Of a stretch of DNA of 64,000 bases, positions 34,282 through 45,759 are shown piece after piece. The position numbers and the translations under genes were made by a program. Location of the stretch: assembly GCF_035046505.1 (NCBI RefSeq), contig NC_089822.1, positions 2,241,001-2,305,000 of the forward strand, read 5' to 3'. How positions within the stretch are numbered: the stretch's first letter is position 1; each line of letters begins with the position of its first letter. The notes under the pieces are model-generated. The model did not search any database, was not told the DNA's origin, and saw only the letters and a program-made list of their open reading frames with translations. The DNA is from Tiliqua scincoides. Lineage: Eukaryota > Chordata > Lepidosauria > Squamata > Scincidae.

Positions 34282-34573
34282 GTGAGTGCCAAGCGGCGGC
34301 GGCTGGTCCCGGTGGCGGGTCGCGAGCGGGGCTGCCCCTCCCCGGCCCGCGGAGCGAGAGCGCGGCGCGGCGCGTAAACAAGCCCGGAGGCGGAGCGGGC
34401 GGGGTCGGGCTCGGGCTCGGGCTCGGTCGGGCGGGAACTTCTGCCCCTGCCGGTCTCCGGGGCGCGGGCAGCTCCCCGGGCAGCCTGCGGCTCGCCACTG
34501 CCGCCGGGCGCTCCCCTGCCTGCCTGCCTGCCTGCCTGCGGGCCCGGCCGCCTGTTGCCTTCCAGCCCCGTGC

Positions 34574-34650
34574 CATGCCTGTCTACTCAGAAGTAAGTCC
34601 CACTAGAGCCAATGGGGCTTCCTCCCAGGTAAGCTTGGATAGGAGCGGCC
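34574..34650. mobile_element. Short palindromic interspersed repeat
   Basis: 'gtctactcagaagtaagtcc' and 'ggcttcctcccaggtaag' are its inverted arms; same family as 26891. Confidence 0.75.
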
Positions 34651-34700
34651 AAAATCGGAGGTATAACGAGGGTGGAGCGGGAGGGGCTCCTGCCCCTGCG

Positions 34701-34768
34701 CTTACTCAGAAGTAAGTCCCATTAGGGTCAGTGGGGCTTACTCCCAGGTAAGTGCGGCTAGGCTGGCA
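34701..34768. mobile_element. Short palindromic interspersed repeat, second copy
   Basis: 'cttactcagaagtaagtccc' and 'ggcttactcccaggtaagtg' are the arms. It lies about 50 bp downstream of the previous copy in the same orientation, so the pair may be a duplication. Confidence 0.75.
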
Positions 34769-35019
34769 GTCTTCCTCCGGCCCCCCCCCCCCGCAGGGAC
34801 TCTCCCAGGCAGCGGGAAGGGCAGTCGGGCCAGCGGGGGGGCGCGCAGGAGGTGACTGGGACGGCGCCGTCCCTCGGGGGCAGCAGCGTGGCGCGGGCGG
34901 GTGGCCGGGGCTGCAGCGGCCGTGCGAGGGACCCCCGACCTCGCCTCGTGGGTACCGGAATCTTGAGGGGATCCCGGTGCTGCTCTTGCCAGGCGGGGGG
35001 GGGGGGGCACTTGTTTCCC

Positions 35020-36280
35020 GGACAGGTGAAGAGAGGCAGGTGAGGCAGAGCCTCCCCGCTGGAGTCCTTGGAAAAGTGTCCTTCGAGCTACTTTGCACGT
35101 GGGTTGCGGTGTGCCTCAAGGACCGGTGCTCTTCAACCTCTTCATAAATGACCTGGAGACAGGGCTGAGCAGTGAAGTGGCCAAGTTTGCAGACGACACC
35201 AAACTTTTCCGAGTGGTGAAGACCAGAAGTGATTGTGAGGAGCTCCAGAAGGATCTCTCCAGACTGGCAGAATGGGCAGCAAAATGGCAGATGCGCTTCA
35301 ATGTCAGTAAGTGTAAAGTCATGCACATTGGCGCAAAAAATCAAAACTTCACATATAGGCTGATGGGTTCTGAGCTGCCTGTGACGGATCAGGAGGGAGA
35401 TCTTGGGGTGGTGGTGGACAGGTCGATGAGAGTGTCGACCCAATTTGCTGCAGCAGTGAAGAAGGCCAATTCTATGCTTGGGATCATTAGAAAAGGTATT
35501 GAGAACAAAACAGCTAATATTGTAATGCCATTATACAAATCGATGGTAAGGTCACACCTGGAGTATTGTGTCCAGTTCTGGTCGCCGCATCTCAAAAAAG
35601 ACCTAGTGGAGATGGAAAAGGTGCAAAAGAGAGCGACTGAGATGATTACGGGGCTGGGGCACCTTCCTTGTGAGGAAAGGCTATGGCATTTGGGCCTCTT
35701 CAGCCTAGAAAAGAGACCCCTGAGGGGGGACGTGATTGAGACATACAAAATTATGCAGGGGGTGGACAGAGTGGATAGGGAGATGCTCTTTACACTCTCA
35801 CATAACACCAGAACCAGGGGACATCCACTAAAATTGAGTGTTGGGCGGGTTAGGACAGAGAAAAGAAAATATTTCTTTACTCAGCGTGTGGTTGGTCTGT
35901 GGCACTCCTTGCTGCAGGATGTGGTGACAGCATCTGGCCTGGATGCCTTTAAAAGGGGACTGGACAAGTTTCTGGAGGAAAAATCCATTACAGGTTACAA
36001 GCCATGATGTGTATGTGCAACCTCCTGATTTTAGAAATGGGCTATGTCAGAATGCCATATGCAAGGGAGGGCACCAGGATGAGGTCTCTTGTTATCTGGT
36101 GTGCTCCCTGGGGCATTTGGTGGGCTGCTGTGAGATACAGGAAGCTGGACTAGATGGGCCTATGGCCTGATCCAGTGGGGCTGTTCTTATGTTGAGTGTG
36201 CTTGAGCACCTCCCAGGTGGTAGCATTTTTTAAAGGACTCCAGGTGGGAGGCTCTGCCTCACCTGTCTTCCCACCACCAC
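35020..36280. repeat. Palindromic MITE-like repeat opened by a CR1
   Basis: The arms 'aggtgaggcagagcctcccc' (about 35038) and 'gggaggctctgcctcacctg' (about 36246) are inverted copies, each followed inward by a 'ggactcc'/'ggagtcc' block. A CR1 of about 1.1 kb sits between them. Confidence 0.7.
35104..36196 (+). mobile_element. CR1-type LINE with open reverse transcriptase fragment
   Basis: The frame 35093-36007 (304 codons) runs from GPVLFNLFINDLETG through the catalytic FADDT box to the C-terminal ..EEKSITGYKP, uninterrupted, and is followed by the full 3' UTR. The 5' half (endonuclease and start of the RT) is absent, so the copy cannot move by itself. The open frame argues for recent insertion. 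Confidence 0.94.
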
Positions 36281-36521
36281 AGTTCCCTGGAGAGAAGATT
36301 CCCTCACCAGATAAACCTCCCACCCTCACCCAGGATCCGGCTGGTGGATGGCAGGGATGGGCCTTCCTTGTGGTGGCCCCAGCACTCTGAACTTTTTTCT
36401 CCAGGCAGATCCATCAGACCCCCCGCTCCCCCCCCAGTTCCGTCAGGCAGGCTTTGAGCACCTAGTAGCTTGGTGCCTCCTGGAGATATTGTGGTCTGTT
36501 GTTGCTTTTTTCTAGCTTTGG

Positions 36522-36611
36522 AGCCCAGTTCTATGCATGTCTTCTCAGAAGTAAGTCTCATGATAGTCAATGGGGCTTGCTCCCATGTAAGCGTGGCTAG
36601 GATTGCAACCT
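36522..36611. mobile_element. Short palindromic interspersed repeat
   Basis: 'cttctcagaagtaagtctca' and 'ggggcttgctcccatgtaag' are its arms; same family as 26891. Confidence 0.75.
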
Positions 36612-36732
36612 TGGTATTTGTACAAGTTTCAGTTGTATGCCCTGCTGTGTTCTAGTCGGATCTCATGTTGATTGATGCTTTATAGGTTCATATATGCTAC
36701 TGTGGAAATAAAAATGTTAATTAATTAATTAG

Positions 36733-36850
36733 CGACCCGCCTTTCTTCTTGGAGGGCACTCATTGCTGCTAACAGCGATTAAAATATACTTAAAAACTAT
36801 AAAATGCAAATAAAACTATAAAATAGAGAATAATTGATTATAGGAAAGTG
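36733..36850 (-). mobile_element. Possible LINE 3' tail remnant
   Basis: A 'gacccgcctttcttcttgga' box followed by an AT-rich run resembles the reversed 3' end of the L2-like LINE at 27224. Short and diverged. Confidence 0.35.
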
Positions 36851-36907
36851 AGGTATAAATAAATTAAAGCTTGTGGGAAGTCCCAGCACGTCTGCCTGTT
36901 TCCCTGG

Positions 36908-37010
36908 ATAGGGGCTGCAGCTCAGTGGTAGCACATGTATTTTACATGGAGAAGGTTCTAGCAGCTTCAGTTTCCCCCTTCTAGTTTTAAAAGGGTCTTG
37001 GGGGGGTCAG
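36908..37010 (+). mobile_element. tRNA-Ala-like SINE
   Basis: 'ggctgcagctcagtggtag' is an almost perfect tRNA D-arm and A box. The B box is eroded. Confidence 0.65.
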
Positions 37011-37373
37011 AGTTAGAAGGTCACCTGCCCACATCTTTTGAGAGCCACTGCTAGGCAAAGTGGAGGGTTGAGGGTTTGGCTCAGTGGGAGGCAGCTTCAA
37101 GCTTTCCCCAAACCAGATGGAGGAGGGAGCAGTCTGGCTTCCGCTCTCCTTAACTGGACTTGGCCCTGGGGGCTACAGCTCCCCCCCCCCACCATCTCTC
37201 CGACTCTGCAAAAGGCACTTCTGTGCTTTTGCTAATGCAGATGGAGAACCTGAAGAGAGAAGTGGTGTCTTGGTAGCCATGATGTTACTTCTGAATTCCC
37301 CCCTGGCTGTGTTACATTTGGCTGTTAGATGCAAGGGATGGCACCAGGATGCAGGTCTCTTATTATCTGATGT

Positions 37374-37706
37374 CTGGTCTAGAGGGTAGAGCCTCCGTCT
37401 GCCTGAAGAAAACATCCACAAGGTCACCAGTTCAAGGCCACCGGCACCGTGCGACCTTGAAGCAGCTGAGAAGCTGAAGCCGAGCTATTCCATCTGCTCT
37501 GATCGTGGGAGGATGGAGGCCAGAACGTGAAGCCAGATCGGAATGTAACACCTTGAATGTAGTGGTTCTTGAAAGAAAGAACCTTCTTTCAATTGTAAAA
37601 ATCCCTATTTAATAAGGGATTTAAATAAAGCCTACCTATGTAAACCGCCTTGAATAAAGTCTTGAATAAAGACCAAGAAAGGTGGTATATAAATACCTAT
37701 TATTAT
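37374..37706 (+). mobile_element. tRNA-derived SINE
   Basis: The head contains an A-box-like 'agagggtagagcctcc' and a B-box-like 'ccagttcaaggccac' about 50 bp apart. The body ends in 'tgtaaaccgcc..ggtggtatataaat' and an ATT tail. The tail block resembles the end of the 25361 SINE, suggesting a shared LINE partner. Confidence 0.75.
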
Positions 37707-37708
37707 TA

Positions 37709-38138
37709 CAGTGGTGCCTCGCAAGACGAAATTAATTCGTTCCGCAAGTCATTTCGTATTGCAAAAATTTCGTCTTGCGAAGCGCGGTTTCCCATAGGAA
37801 TGCATTGAAATTAATGCGTTCCTATGGGCAAAAAAAGTCAGAACAAAGTCAAATTTGGTTTACAAAGTGTTTATTAAGTGCTCTTTAAAGGCATACATAC
37901 TGTACAGAGGATTTCAAAAATTTCAAGCACAAAACTTCAACTTTTTAATTTTAAAAATTTGTCTTGCGAAGGACGGCCATAGAAAAATTCATCTTGCGAA
38001 GCACGGCATAGAAAAATTCATCTTGCGAAGCACGGCATAGAAAAATTCGTCTTGCGAGTCACCAGAAAAAATCGCAAAAACGCTTTCGTCTTGCGAGTTT
38101 TTTGGTGTGCGAGGCATTCGTCTTGCGAGGCACCACTG
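37709..38138. mobile_element. 430-bp DNA transposon (MITE) with perfect 22-bp terminal inverted repeats
   Basis: Both ends read CAGTGGTGCCTCGCAAGACG plus two more matching bases, inverted. Flanking TA dinucleotides (37707-37708 and 38139-38140) suit a Tc1/mariner-type target, but the target is an ATT repeat, so an 8-bp hAT duplication cannot be excluded. The interior carries a 29-bp tandem unit of about 3.5 copies at 37952-38063 built around the TIR word 'cttgcga'. No transposase is present. Confidence 0.9.
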
Positions 38139-38904
38139 TATTATTATTATTATGTGCTCCCTGGGGCATTTGGTGGGCCACTGTGGGATACAGGAAGCTG
38201 GACTAGATGGGCCTTTGGCCTGATCCAGCGGGGCTCTTCTTACGTTCTGAACTCTGCCTTTTCTCTCCAGGGTCAAGCTCTGGGAAGAAAGAGGGTTTGG
38301 GATTGAACCTGCTTGAGCACTGGCCTGGCTGGCTGGCATCCTGTCAGGTCACCAGGGAGCCTCCCTCCCCTGTCCCCAAAGCAGTTTTACACTTTCAAAA
38401 GTTCCCAAAGAGCTGAGCTGAAGATGTGTCTGTTTCTGTCCCCCCTTCTCACAGAACTTCCTGCAGTTGGCAATAATGGGGCCATTTTGGTGACTTTAGG
38501 AGGCTGAAGGGGAGAAGGTTGGGGTGAAGATCCTCCCAACGGCCACCATTTCTCCCTTACCCAGGTGCCTTGAGTTCACACGATATCATCATGTGGCCTC
38601 AGTGCCAGGAGAATGTTGGGGAGGAAATGGCAGCCTCCAGCTAGGCTGGTGGGAAGACCACCAGTGCTGCTGAACTAGAAAACACAGGAAGCCAGAAGCA
38701 GCCACTTTTACCTCCAGTGCTCTCAAAATTGGAATCACAAGATCTTGCTGGTGAATTTTTGGCTCAGCTTGAATTTATTAATAAGGCAACAGATGAGCAG
38801 ACAAATGTGTGACTGTTCATGTGGTATGTTTAAAATGAAGAAGGCAGGCAGGCAAGCAGATGAGCTGGATTGGGAGGTGGGGAAGAGCCAAGAGGTGCCC
38901 AAGG

Positions 38905-39434
38905 TGGGCTGGGTCACCTCCCTTGCAAGAAAAAGGTACAGCATTTGGGGCTCTTCAGTCTAGAAAAGAGGTGCCTGAGGGGGGATATGATTGAGACATA
39001 CAAAATTACACAGGGGATGGACAGAGTAGATACAGGGATGCTCTTTTCCCTCTCATATAACACCAGGATCAGGGGACATCCACTAAAATTGAGTGCTGGG
39101 AGAGTTAAGACAGACAAAAGAAAATATTTCTTTACCCAGCATGTAATTAGTCTGAGGCCACAGGAAGTGGTGATGGCATCTTTCCTAAATGCCTTTAAGA
39201 GGAGATTGGACAAATTTCTGGAGTAAAAGTCCACCTGAGGTTACAAGTCATGATAGGTACATGATTTTAGAAGTAGGCGACCTCAGAATGCCAGATGCAG
39301 GGGAGGGCACCAGGATGCAGGTTGTGTCTGTTGTCTTGTGTGCTGCCTGAAGCATTTGGTGGGCCACTGGGAGATGGGAAGCTGGACGAGATGGACCTTT
39401 GGCCTGATCCAGCAGAGCTCTTCTTATATTCTTA
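38905..39434 (+). mobile_element. CR1-type LINE, 5' truncated, older
   Basis: The C-terminal RT region (HLGLFSLEKRCLRGDMIETYK) and 3' UTR are recognisable. A deletion shortens VGLWNSLPQDVV to a few residues and the tail has decayed. Confidence 0.88.
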
Positions 39435-39479
39435 AGACAGATAGTCAAGGCTGCATCTGATTCACAGTGCTGCTTGCCT

Positions 39480-42114
39480 GCCTGTCTTTTGGTTGCAGAC
39501 TAAGAAGAAAGGCGAGGAGAGCCTCGGGCAGGCACACACACTCAGGGAGCTCACATCTTCTGTTTCATTTGTCTTCACACACAGGATTGCTGGTGGAAAA
39601 AGAAAGACTACCACCAAGAAGAGGCAGAAATTGACTTTGGGTAAATACATATACAATATTTTTCTAGTTGCATCAACAAAAACACAAAAGCAAACCCTCC
39701 AACCCTGATTCTTAAATAATGCCAGGATGAGTGAAGAGAAGCAGGCTCCTTCTGGACCTTGGCCTCCCCAAGTCCATCCCTGAGTTCACACAGGACCCCC
39801 AATAGTGTCCCGGGAAGATGGTAGCAGCGAACAGTTCCCACAGTGGCTACAGTCACCCAGGAACAGCCCCTCTCCATGGTGTTGTCCACACCTGCCCAGT
39901 CTGATTGCATCTGCCTCTCACTTACAGGGACAGGAGCAAGGAAGTCAAAGCTGCTGTGCTTTCTGTGAACCTTTGTGCTGCAAGATGAAGCTGGAGGCTG
40001 GGTGGGTGGGTTGGTGGGGGGCAGGTGGGAAGTGGCAGCGGCAGCGCTGAAAGAGAGCTGCCAGGGAGTTCTCTGCAGGTGTCTGGGGCAGCTTTCAGAC
40101 CTGCTACCATTTCCCTGTGTGGCTTCCTGTCCCACGGAGCCTCATTCATATACTCCTGCGCACACCAGTTCTGTAATTTTAATGAGAGAATCCCATAGTT
40201 CTATTTTGCAGTCGCTCCTGTAGTTGTTAAATGGCGTCAGTTATAAGGTGAGCTGTTTTTCAGCACATGCTGGGCATGACTGACTGGAAACAGCTGTTCC
40301 ACAAGCTGCTGTGGAGTGAATGGGCCTCACTCAGAAGCAGGAAAGCATGACAATAATTCCTGCTCATTGCAGCCAGAGCTTGGGATGGGTGGTCCTTGGG
40401 CTCTTGTCTCCTTCTAATTAGGTGCTGCGAGAGTTGGATAACTGTAATGTTTTTAATAGTTGGGCTGTGGTGTTGGTAAACTCTCTAATCTCTCCATCCG
40501 CCATTTCCCCCCATAGGACTATAATTGTTTAAGGCTGCAGAGAACAGAATGGAAGAAGATTAGTGTAAAGGCTGCAATTTGGTCTAAATGAGAGACAGGC
40601 TGTGCTTGGGGTCTGCCTGTCTAGATAAGGCTGTTGCAGGCAGGTGGAAACTATGCAGTAGCTCTAGAGCCCCGGAGCACAGGATGCCTTGGTTAGCTAG
40701 CTACCCATCTATGCTCAGAGCCTTCCTGGACTATTGCAAACAACTTCCAAGATGTTTGACCAAGAGAACTCAGGCCTTCTCTGAAAAATCCTTCCCCCCC
40801 CCCCGCCCTTGATAGAGACACTGGCACAGAGAAGGAGGTCGTGCCCAAGGTGTGCAGGGCACAGACTGTATAATTGTATAGTGTGTGTCTTGCCTGGGGA
40901 GGGGGTCAGTTGGTGGTTGGCTGGCATGGGGGCTTCCAATCAGGTTGCAGCATCCATGTGCTTTGCACAGGCTTTTGCCGCTCTGCTAAGCCGAATGCAG
41001 CTCGCTTGCCAAGTAGGAGGCTGGATGAACACAGGGGCTGACGACCCCTTCCATTTGGTCTACAGGGGCGACTTCAAGAGATTGTCAAGCACTTTGGCAG
41101 AACCCAGTACTGAGCTGGTGGGTTGTGCTGAGCTTGTTAGGGTGACAATTTGTGCAGTCCCCACAGTGAGAGATGCTTCAGCAGTGGGCATAGAGAGTGT
41201 TAACAAGCATGAATAATAATAATTATTGAATAATAATAATAATGAATAATGCCTTGTGCAGCAAGGACAGTGATTCTTCTTTGTGCTATGGTGGTATTTG
41301 GTGAAGCAGCAGGAAGTGTACCAGTGTGTCGCTTCCATGGAGTAAAGGTGCACCAGTATTTACACAGTGCACTGTTTGGTCTGCATGGCAGCTTTCCTTC
41401 TCTTTGTGAGCAAAATCTCGCAAAGAGGAAATATAAGACTGGTGTTCCAGACCCTTTTTGGCGCAGTGTAACATTAATAGCTGATATGACAAATGCTATT
41501 TATGCAACATCATTAGTGGGTGTGGCAAAAGAGAGAGGATTCCTGCTCTGAGGCGCTTATGGCCTGGGCTGCAGTCCTGTGTGCATTGGCCGTAAGTGCC
41601 CAGAATACTGTGAGACCTGGTTCCCATTTGCAGGACTGGGCTGCTTCTTTAAAAGTGTGGGAGACAAGGGGCAAGGGAGGGGCAACAGAGACAAAGAAGT
41701 AAATGTTGCCAGTGAGGAAAAGGTGTGAGTGAATGGGATTTGCTGAGGCCACAAAGTTTCGGTAACCTTGTTGTGGAGGAAAGGTGATTTGTGGGTGATT
41801 TGGAGCAGCAAAATAGCAGGCAGGGAGAGGATGAAGCATCCCCTCCCCCTGCTATGTCTCTGCCCTGAATGCCCCTCTTCCAAAAATCCTTTTAATTTTA
41901 AAAATGGGCATCAGGCCCAGGTTCCGCTCTTTGAGTGTCCTGCATATTGACAAGCACAAACTGGCATTCATCCAAGAGTTCTTATGGAACTCAAATGTGT
42001 AATCGCCGATCTCCAAACAAAAATATGTAGCTTGTCTTTTAAATTGGCCTCCACACCAAAGGATTGGAATGTTTTCATTGTAGCACGAATACTTTAAAAG
42101 GGGGGTGGGGGGCA
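39480..42114 (+). other. MYORG intron, no recognised feature
   Basis: Only short chance frames and an (AAT)n-rich patch at about 41212-41252 are seen. The 175-codon minus-strand frame at 39608-40135 is low complexity. Confidence 0.5.
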
Positions 42115-43430
42115 GTTGTCTTAATGTCTGATCCAGGTAAACTGATGGAAAGGATAATGCAAGATAAAATCCGAGTTCCTTGAGAGAGTATCATTAGACA
42201 CATGGATAGCGGTGATCCAGTTGCCACTGTATATTTGGACTTTCAAAACGTTCCTGGCAAAGTCCCTCTCCAGGAGCTCCTGAATAAACTCAGCAGTCAT
42301 GGAGATAGAGGACAAGTCTGTTTGTGGATTTACAGACTGGAAAACTGAGAATGATGCCTAGGGTGAATATGGGGGCACTTTTCGCAGTGGAGAGAAGTAA
42401 GAAGTGGGGTCTTCTGAGAGATCTATATTAGGACCCATGTTTTTTCATCTGTTCATAAACTCTGTGGACTTGAGGCTAAGCAGCAGGCTGGTCAGGTTTG
42501 CAGGTGAGAGAGTGCTAAAACCTATTCAAGGTGGGAAAATGAACGTCTGTTGTGAAGGGCTCCAAAGAGATTTCTGCAAATGGGCAACTAAATGGCAAGT
42601 GCAGCTCAGTGTAAATAAATATAAAGTGATTCACATCAGGACAAAAAGAATTAACGTTTCACATATGCACTAATGGGGTCTGAGCTGTTAGTCATGAATC
42701 ACCAAAGTCATCTGGAGTTGTTTTCCTTGTTTTCCTTTCCATTACATTGGCCCACTGCACAGGCACTATCAAGAAGGCACTTCTTGTGTTGGGGGCCATT
42801 TGGAAAGAGAGGGGAAAAAGACTGCCCCTATATAAGTTTATGGTGCAGCCACATTTGGAAGACTGTTTGCAGTTCTGGCTGCCACATCTCAAGGAGGATA
42901 TTGTGGAGCTGGAAGGATACAGTAGAAGGCGCCTGCAATCATCAGAGGGCTGGAGCACCTTTCTTTTGGGACAAGGCTACAACATTTGGGACTCTTTAGC
43001 TTGGACGAACAGCAATTATGGGGGGACATGACCGAGACCTATAAAATTATGTATGATATGGAGAGAGAAATGCATTTCTCCCTCTCTTGCTATACCAGAA
43101 CCCTGCTGGGTCATGCACTGAAATGGACTGGTGTGAGATTTTGGATGGGCCAAGGAGGCACTTCTTCACACAGGGCATTATTTGTCTGTGGAATGCAAGC
43201 AGTAGCCGCCACAGGATTTGTGGCAATGAATAACTTGAAAGGGGAATTCGGAAAAGGTGAGAATGTCTGTGAATGGCTGCTAGTCAGGATGGCTGCGCAC
43301 CACCTCTGGGCTCATCAGCAGCCTGCCTTTGGATACCAGCTGCAGGGGACCAAGAGTGGGGGGGAATACCTGCTCTCCTCCTTGTGATGGTCTCGGTGTC
43401 CCGGGGCAGCTGTGGGGAACAGAATGTTCT
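42115..43430 (+). mobile_element. Old CR1-type LINE
   Basis: A long, diverged copy. It runs from a region matching GKLMERIM..I, through FINSVDLRLSS and ELEGYSRR, to a 3' UTR of an older subfamily ('gcctttggataccagctgca', 'ctgctctcctccttgtgatg'). Several frame breaks and substitutions mark it as old. Confidence 0.75.
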
Positions 43431-43539
43431 AGTCCAATACTGGCAGCGGCTTTCCACAGACCCAGGCAGGGAGGGCTCTTGTCACCTTTTCCCTGATGGT
43501 AGCTATCCATGTGCAAAACAAATACTCTGCCCATTCTGC

Positions 43540-43612
43540 CCATAGCTGCAGCCCATAGCTCTGCATGGGCCCATAGCTCTGCATAGCTCTGCCCATAGCT
43601 GCAGCCCATTCC
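43540..43612. repeat. Short tandem 'cccatagctgcag / cccatagctctgcat' block
   Basis: About five variants of a 13-15 bp unit stand next to each other. Confidence 0.8.
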
Positions 43613-44691
43613 TGCCACCTCCATTGTGACCCTCCTGTCTAGAAATCCTTCTGGCTAATCCAAATTTTCCTTCTGCCATTGCTAGAGATGTTTGTTTCTG
43701 GCGAGTAAGATGGGATTACAGCCTAGGTCTTACTGAACGTGATGAGCTTACTTCTGAGTAAAACAGAACACCATTTTCAAACATCTCTAGCTGTTGCCTA
43801 GTTTGAATTTTGCCAAGTCCAAAGCTTGCTGTCAGAATGAAGATGAATGCGAAACTGGCATGAATGACACAATTTAGTTTGATGCACAATTGCTTTCCTT
43901 CGGGCTGGACATGCCTAGCCAAAAACCACAAAAGGGGGGGGGGAAGCAAATAGCCACCCATGCATGGGACCCAGAAAGCCTATTGCCATCAGTCAGGTTC
44001 AGCTGGGCTTTGTTTAAAACCACCTGGCACCTGATTGATGCTTGTCTACTGCAGACCGGTCTGGAATCCTGCCAGCCCAGAACAGCTCTTGGCAGCTGCT
44101 GGGAAAATGAGAGGCCTTTGGATCCAACATGTGGAATGTTTGCTGGTCTTATTTTTAAACTTGGTTCCAAATGTTTGAGGCAGCAGGTTGCACTCCAGCC
44201 AGGAGCTTTGTGACAAATTGGCACAGGCAGTTGATGGCCATTTGGGAAAAATTAAAATTTATATGCTGGAGCTCAGTAGTGAAAAAGAGCCCCCTGGGCA
44301 TGCTTGGAGGCACTGTATCCCGTGGCCAATTACACCTTCAAAGGAAAAATAGTCACAGCAGCATAATTGTTCACTGGGCACGGGCTTGAAATTCTAAGAA
44401 ACACACAGGCAATTCAGTGTGTAGAATTTTCCCCAAATTTCAGATAACTTGATCAAGGTGGGATGCAGAAATGCTAGCATGCTAGCTGGCTTTGTGGAAA
44501 CGCATAGGAAGCCATCCCCTCTGGCCCCTTCCTTCTACTCTTGGGCGCACTCTGTTCGCGCAGCTCAACTTCTGTGGGGGAAATTGGCTTTCTTTATCTT
44601 CTGGTTCTTGGGCAAGTGAGTTGTGCACACTGTTCACAGGCTACAGGATTCTGCTTTTTCATCCCACTGCAAGTAACTCTACATAAGAACA

Positions 44692-45695
44692 TAAGAACAG
44701 CCCCACTGGATCAGGCCATAGGCCCATCTAGTCCAGCTTCCTGTATCTCACAGCGGCCCACCAAATGCCCCAGGGAGCACACCAGATCACAAGAGACCTC
44801 ATCCTGGTGCCCTCCCTTGCATCTGGCATTCTGACATAGCCCATTTCTAAAATCAGGAGGTTGCGCATACACATCATGGCTTGTACCCCGTAATGGATTT
44901 TTCCTCCAGAAACTTGTCCAATCCCCTTTTAAAGGTGTCCAGGCCAGTCGCCATCACCACATCCTGTGGCAAAGAGTTCCACAGACCAACCACACGCTGA
45001 GACAGCTCAGAACCCATCAGCCTATATCTAAAGTTTTGATTTTTTGCCCCAATGTGCATGACTTTACACTTACTGACATTGAAGCGCATCTGCCATTTTG
45101 CTGCCCATTCTGCCAGTCTGGAGAGATCCTTCTGGAGCTCCTCACAATCACTTCTGGTCTTTACCACTCGGAAAAGTTTGGTGTCGTCTGCAAACTTAGC
45201 CACTTCACTGCTCACCCCTGTCTCCAGGTCATTTATGAAGAGGTTGAAAAGCACCGGTCCCAGGACAGATCCTTGGGGCACACCGCTTTTTACCTCTCTC
45301 CATTGTGAAAATTGCCCATTGACACCCACTCTCTGCTTCCTGGCCTCCAACCAGTTCTCAATCCACGAGAGGACCTGTCCTCTAATTCCCTGATTGTGGA
45401 GTTTTTTTAGTAGCCTTTGGTGAGGGACCGTGTCGAACGCCATCTGAAAGTCCAGATATATAATGTCCACGGGTTCTCCCGCATCCACATGCCTGTTGAC
45501 CTTTTCAAAGAATTCTATAAGGTTCGTGAGGCAAGACTTACCCTTACAGAAGCCATGCTGATTCTCCCTCAGCAAGGCCTGTTCATGTATGTGTTTTGAG
45601 ATCCTATCTTTGATGAGGCATTCCACCAACTTACCCGGTATAGATGTTAGGTTGACTGGCCTATAGTTTCCCGGGTCCCCCCTCTTTCCCTTTCC
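44692..45695 (-). mobile_element. CR1-type LINE with in-frame internal deletion
   Basis: The minus-strand frame (44874-45755) is open. It runs from GNYRPVNLTSIPGKLVE through AFDTVPH, SGVPQGSVLGPVLFNLFIND and the FADDT catalytic box to YRLMGSELS, then jumps directly to QRVVGLWNSLPQDVV. The thumb-like segment present in the 22178 and 35104 copies (about 500 bp) is missing without loss of frame. The 3' UTR is complete. Confidence 0.92.
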
Positions 45696-45759
45696 CTGAA
45701 ACTCTGTTTCAGCTTTGCAAGATTCCTGTGACCTGGAAAAGCTCAGAGTTCCCATGCAG

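Larger units (their letters stand above)
33890..34990. promoter_or_regulatory. MYORG: CpG island, probable MYORG promoter
   Basis: GC content and CpG density are far above the surroundings, with several GC-box-like GGGGCGG/CCGCCC words at 34200-34420 and a GCCT microsatellite at about 34517-34540. It is the only CpG island between SPMIP6 and MYORG. A palindromic repeat contributes its 5' part (33905-34035). Confidence 0.7.
37327..38253 (+). mobile_element. CR1 3' end split by nested insertions
   Basis: 37327-37373 and 38154-38253 are contiguous parts of one CR1 3' UTR. They are separated by a tRNA-derived SINE, which in turn holds a DNA element in its tail. Confidence 0.85.

Noticed and set aside
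33703-34606. Several long frames on both strands in the CpG island
   Set aside because: Pro/Arg/Gly-rich translations typical of GC-rich promoter DNA; no domain.
35093-36007. 304-codon frame as a host gene
   Set aside because: It is CR1 reverse transcriptase, with the FADD box and the element's 3' UTR following.
37952-38063. CRISPR-like array (29-bp units)
   Set aside because: The units are adjacent without spacers and lie inside a DNA transposon of a vertebrate genome.
39608-40135. 175-codon minus-strand open frame
   Set aside because: No domain, no conserved blocks, inside the MYORG intron.
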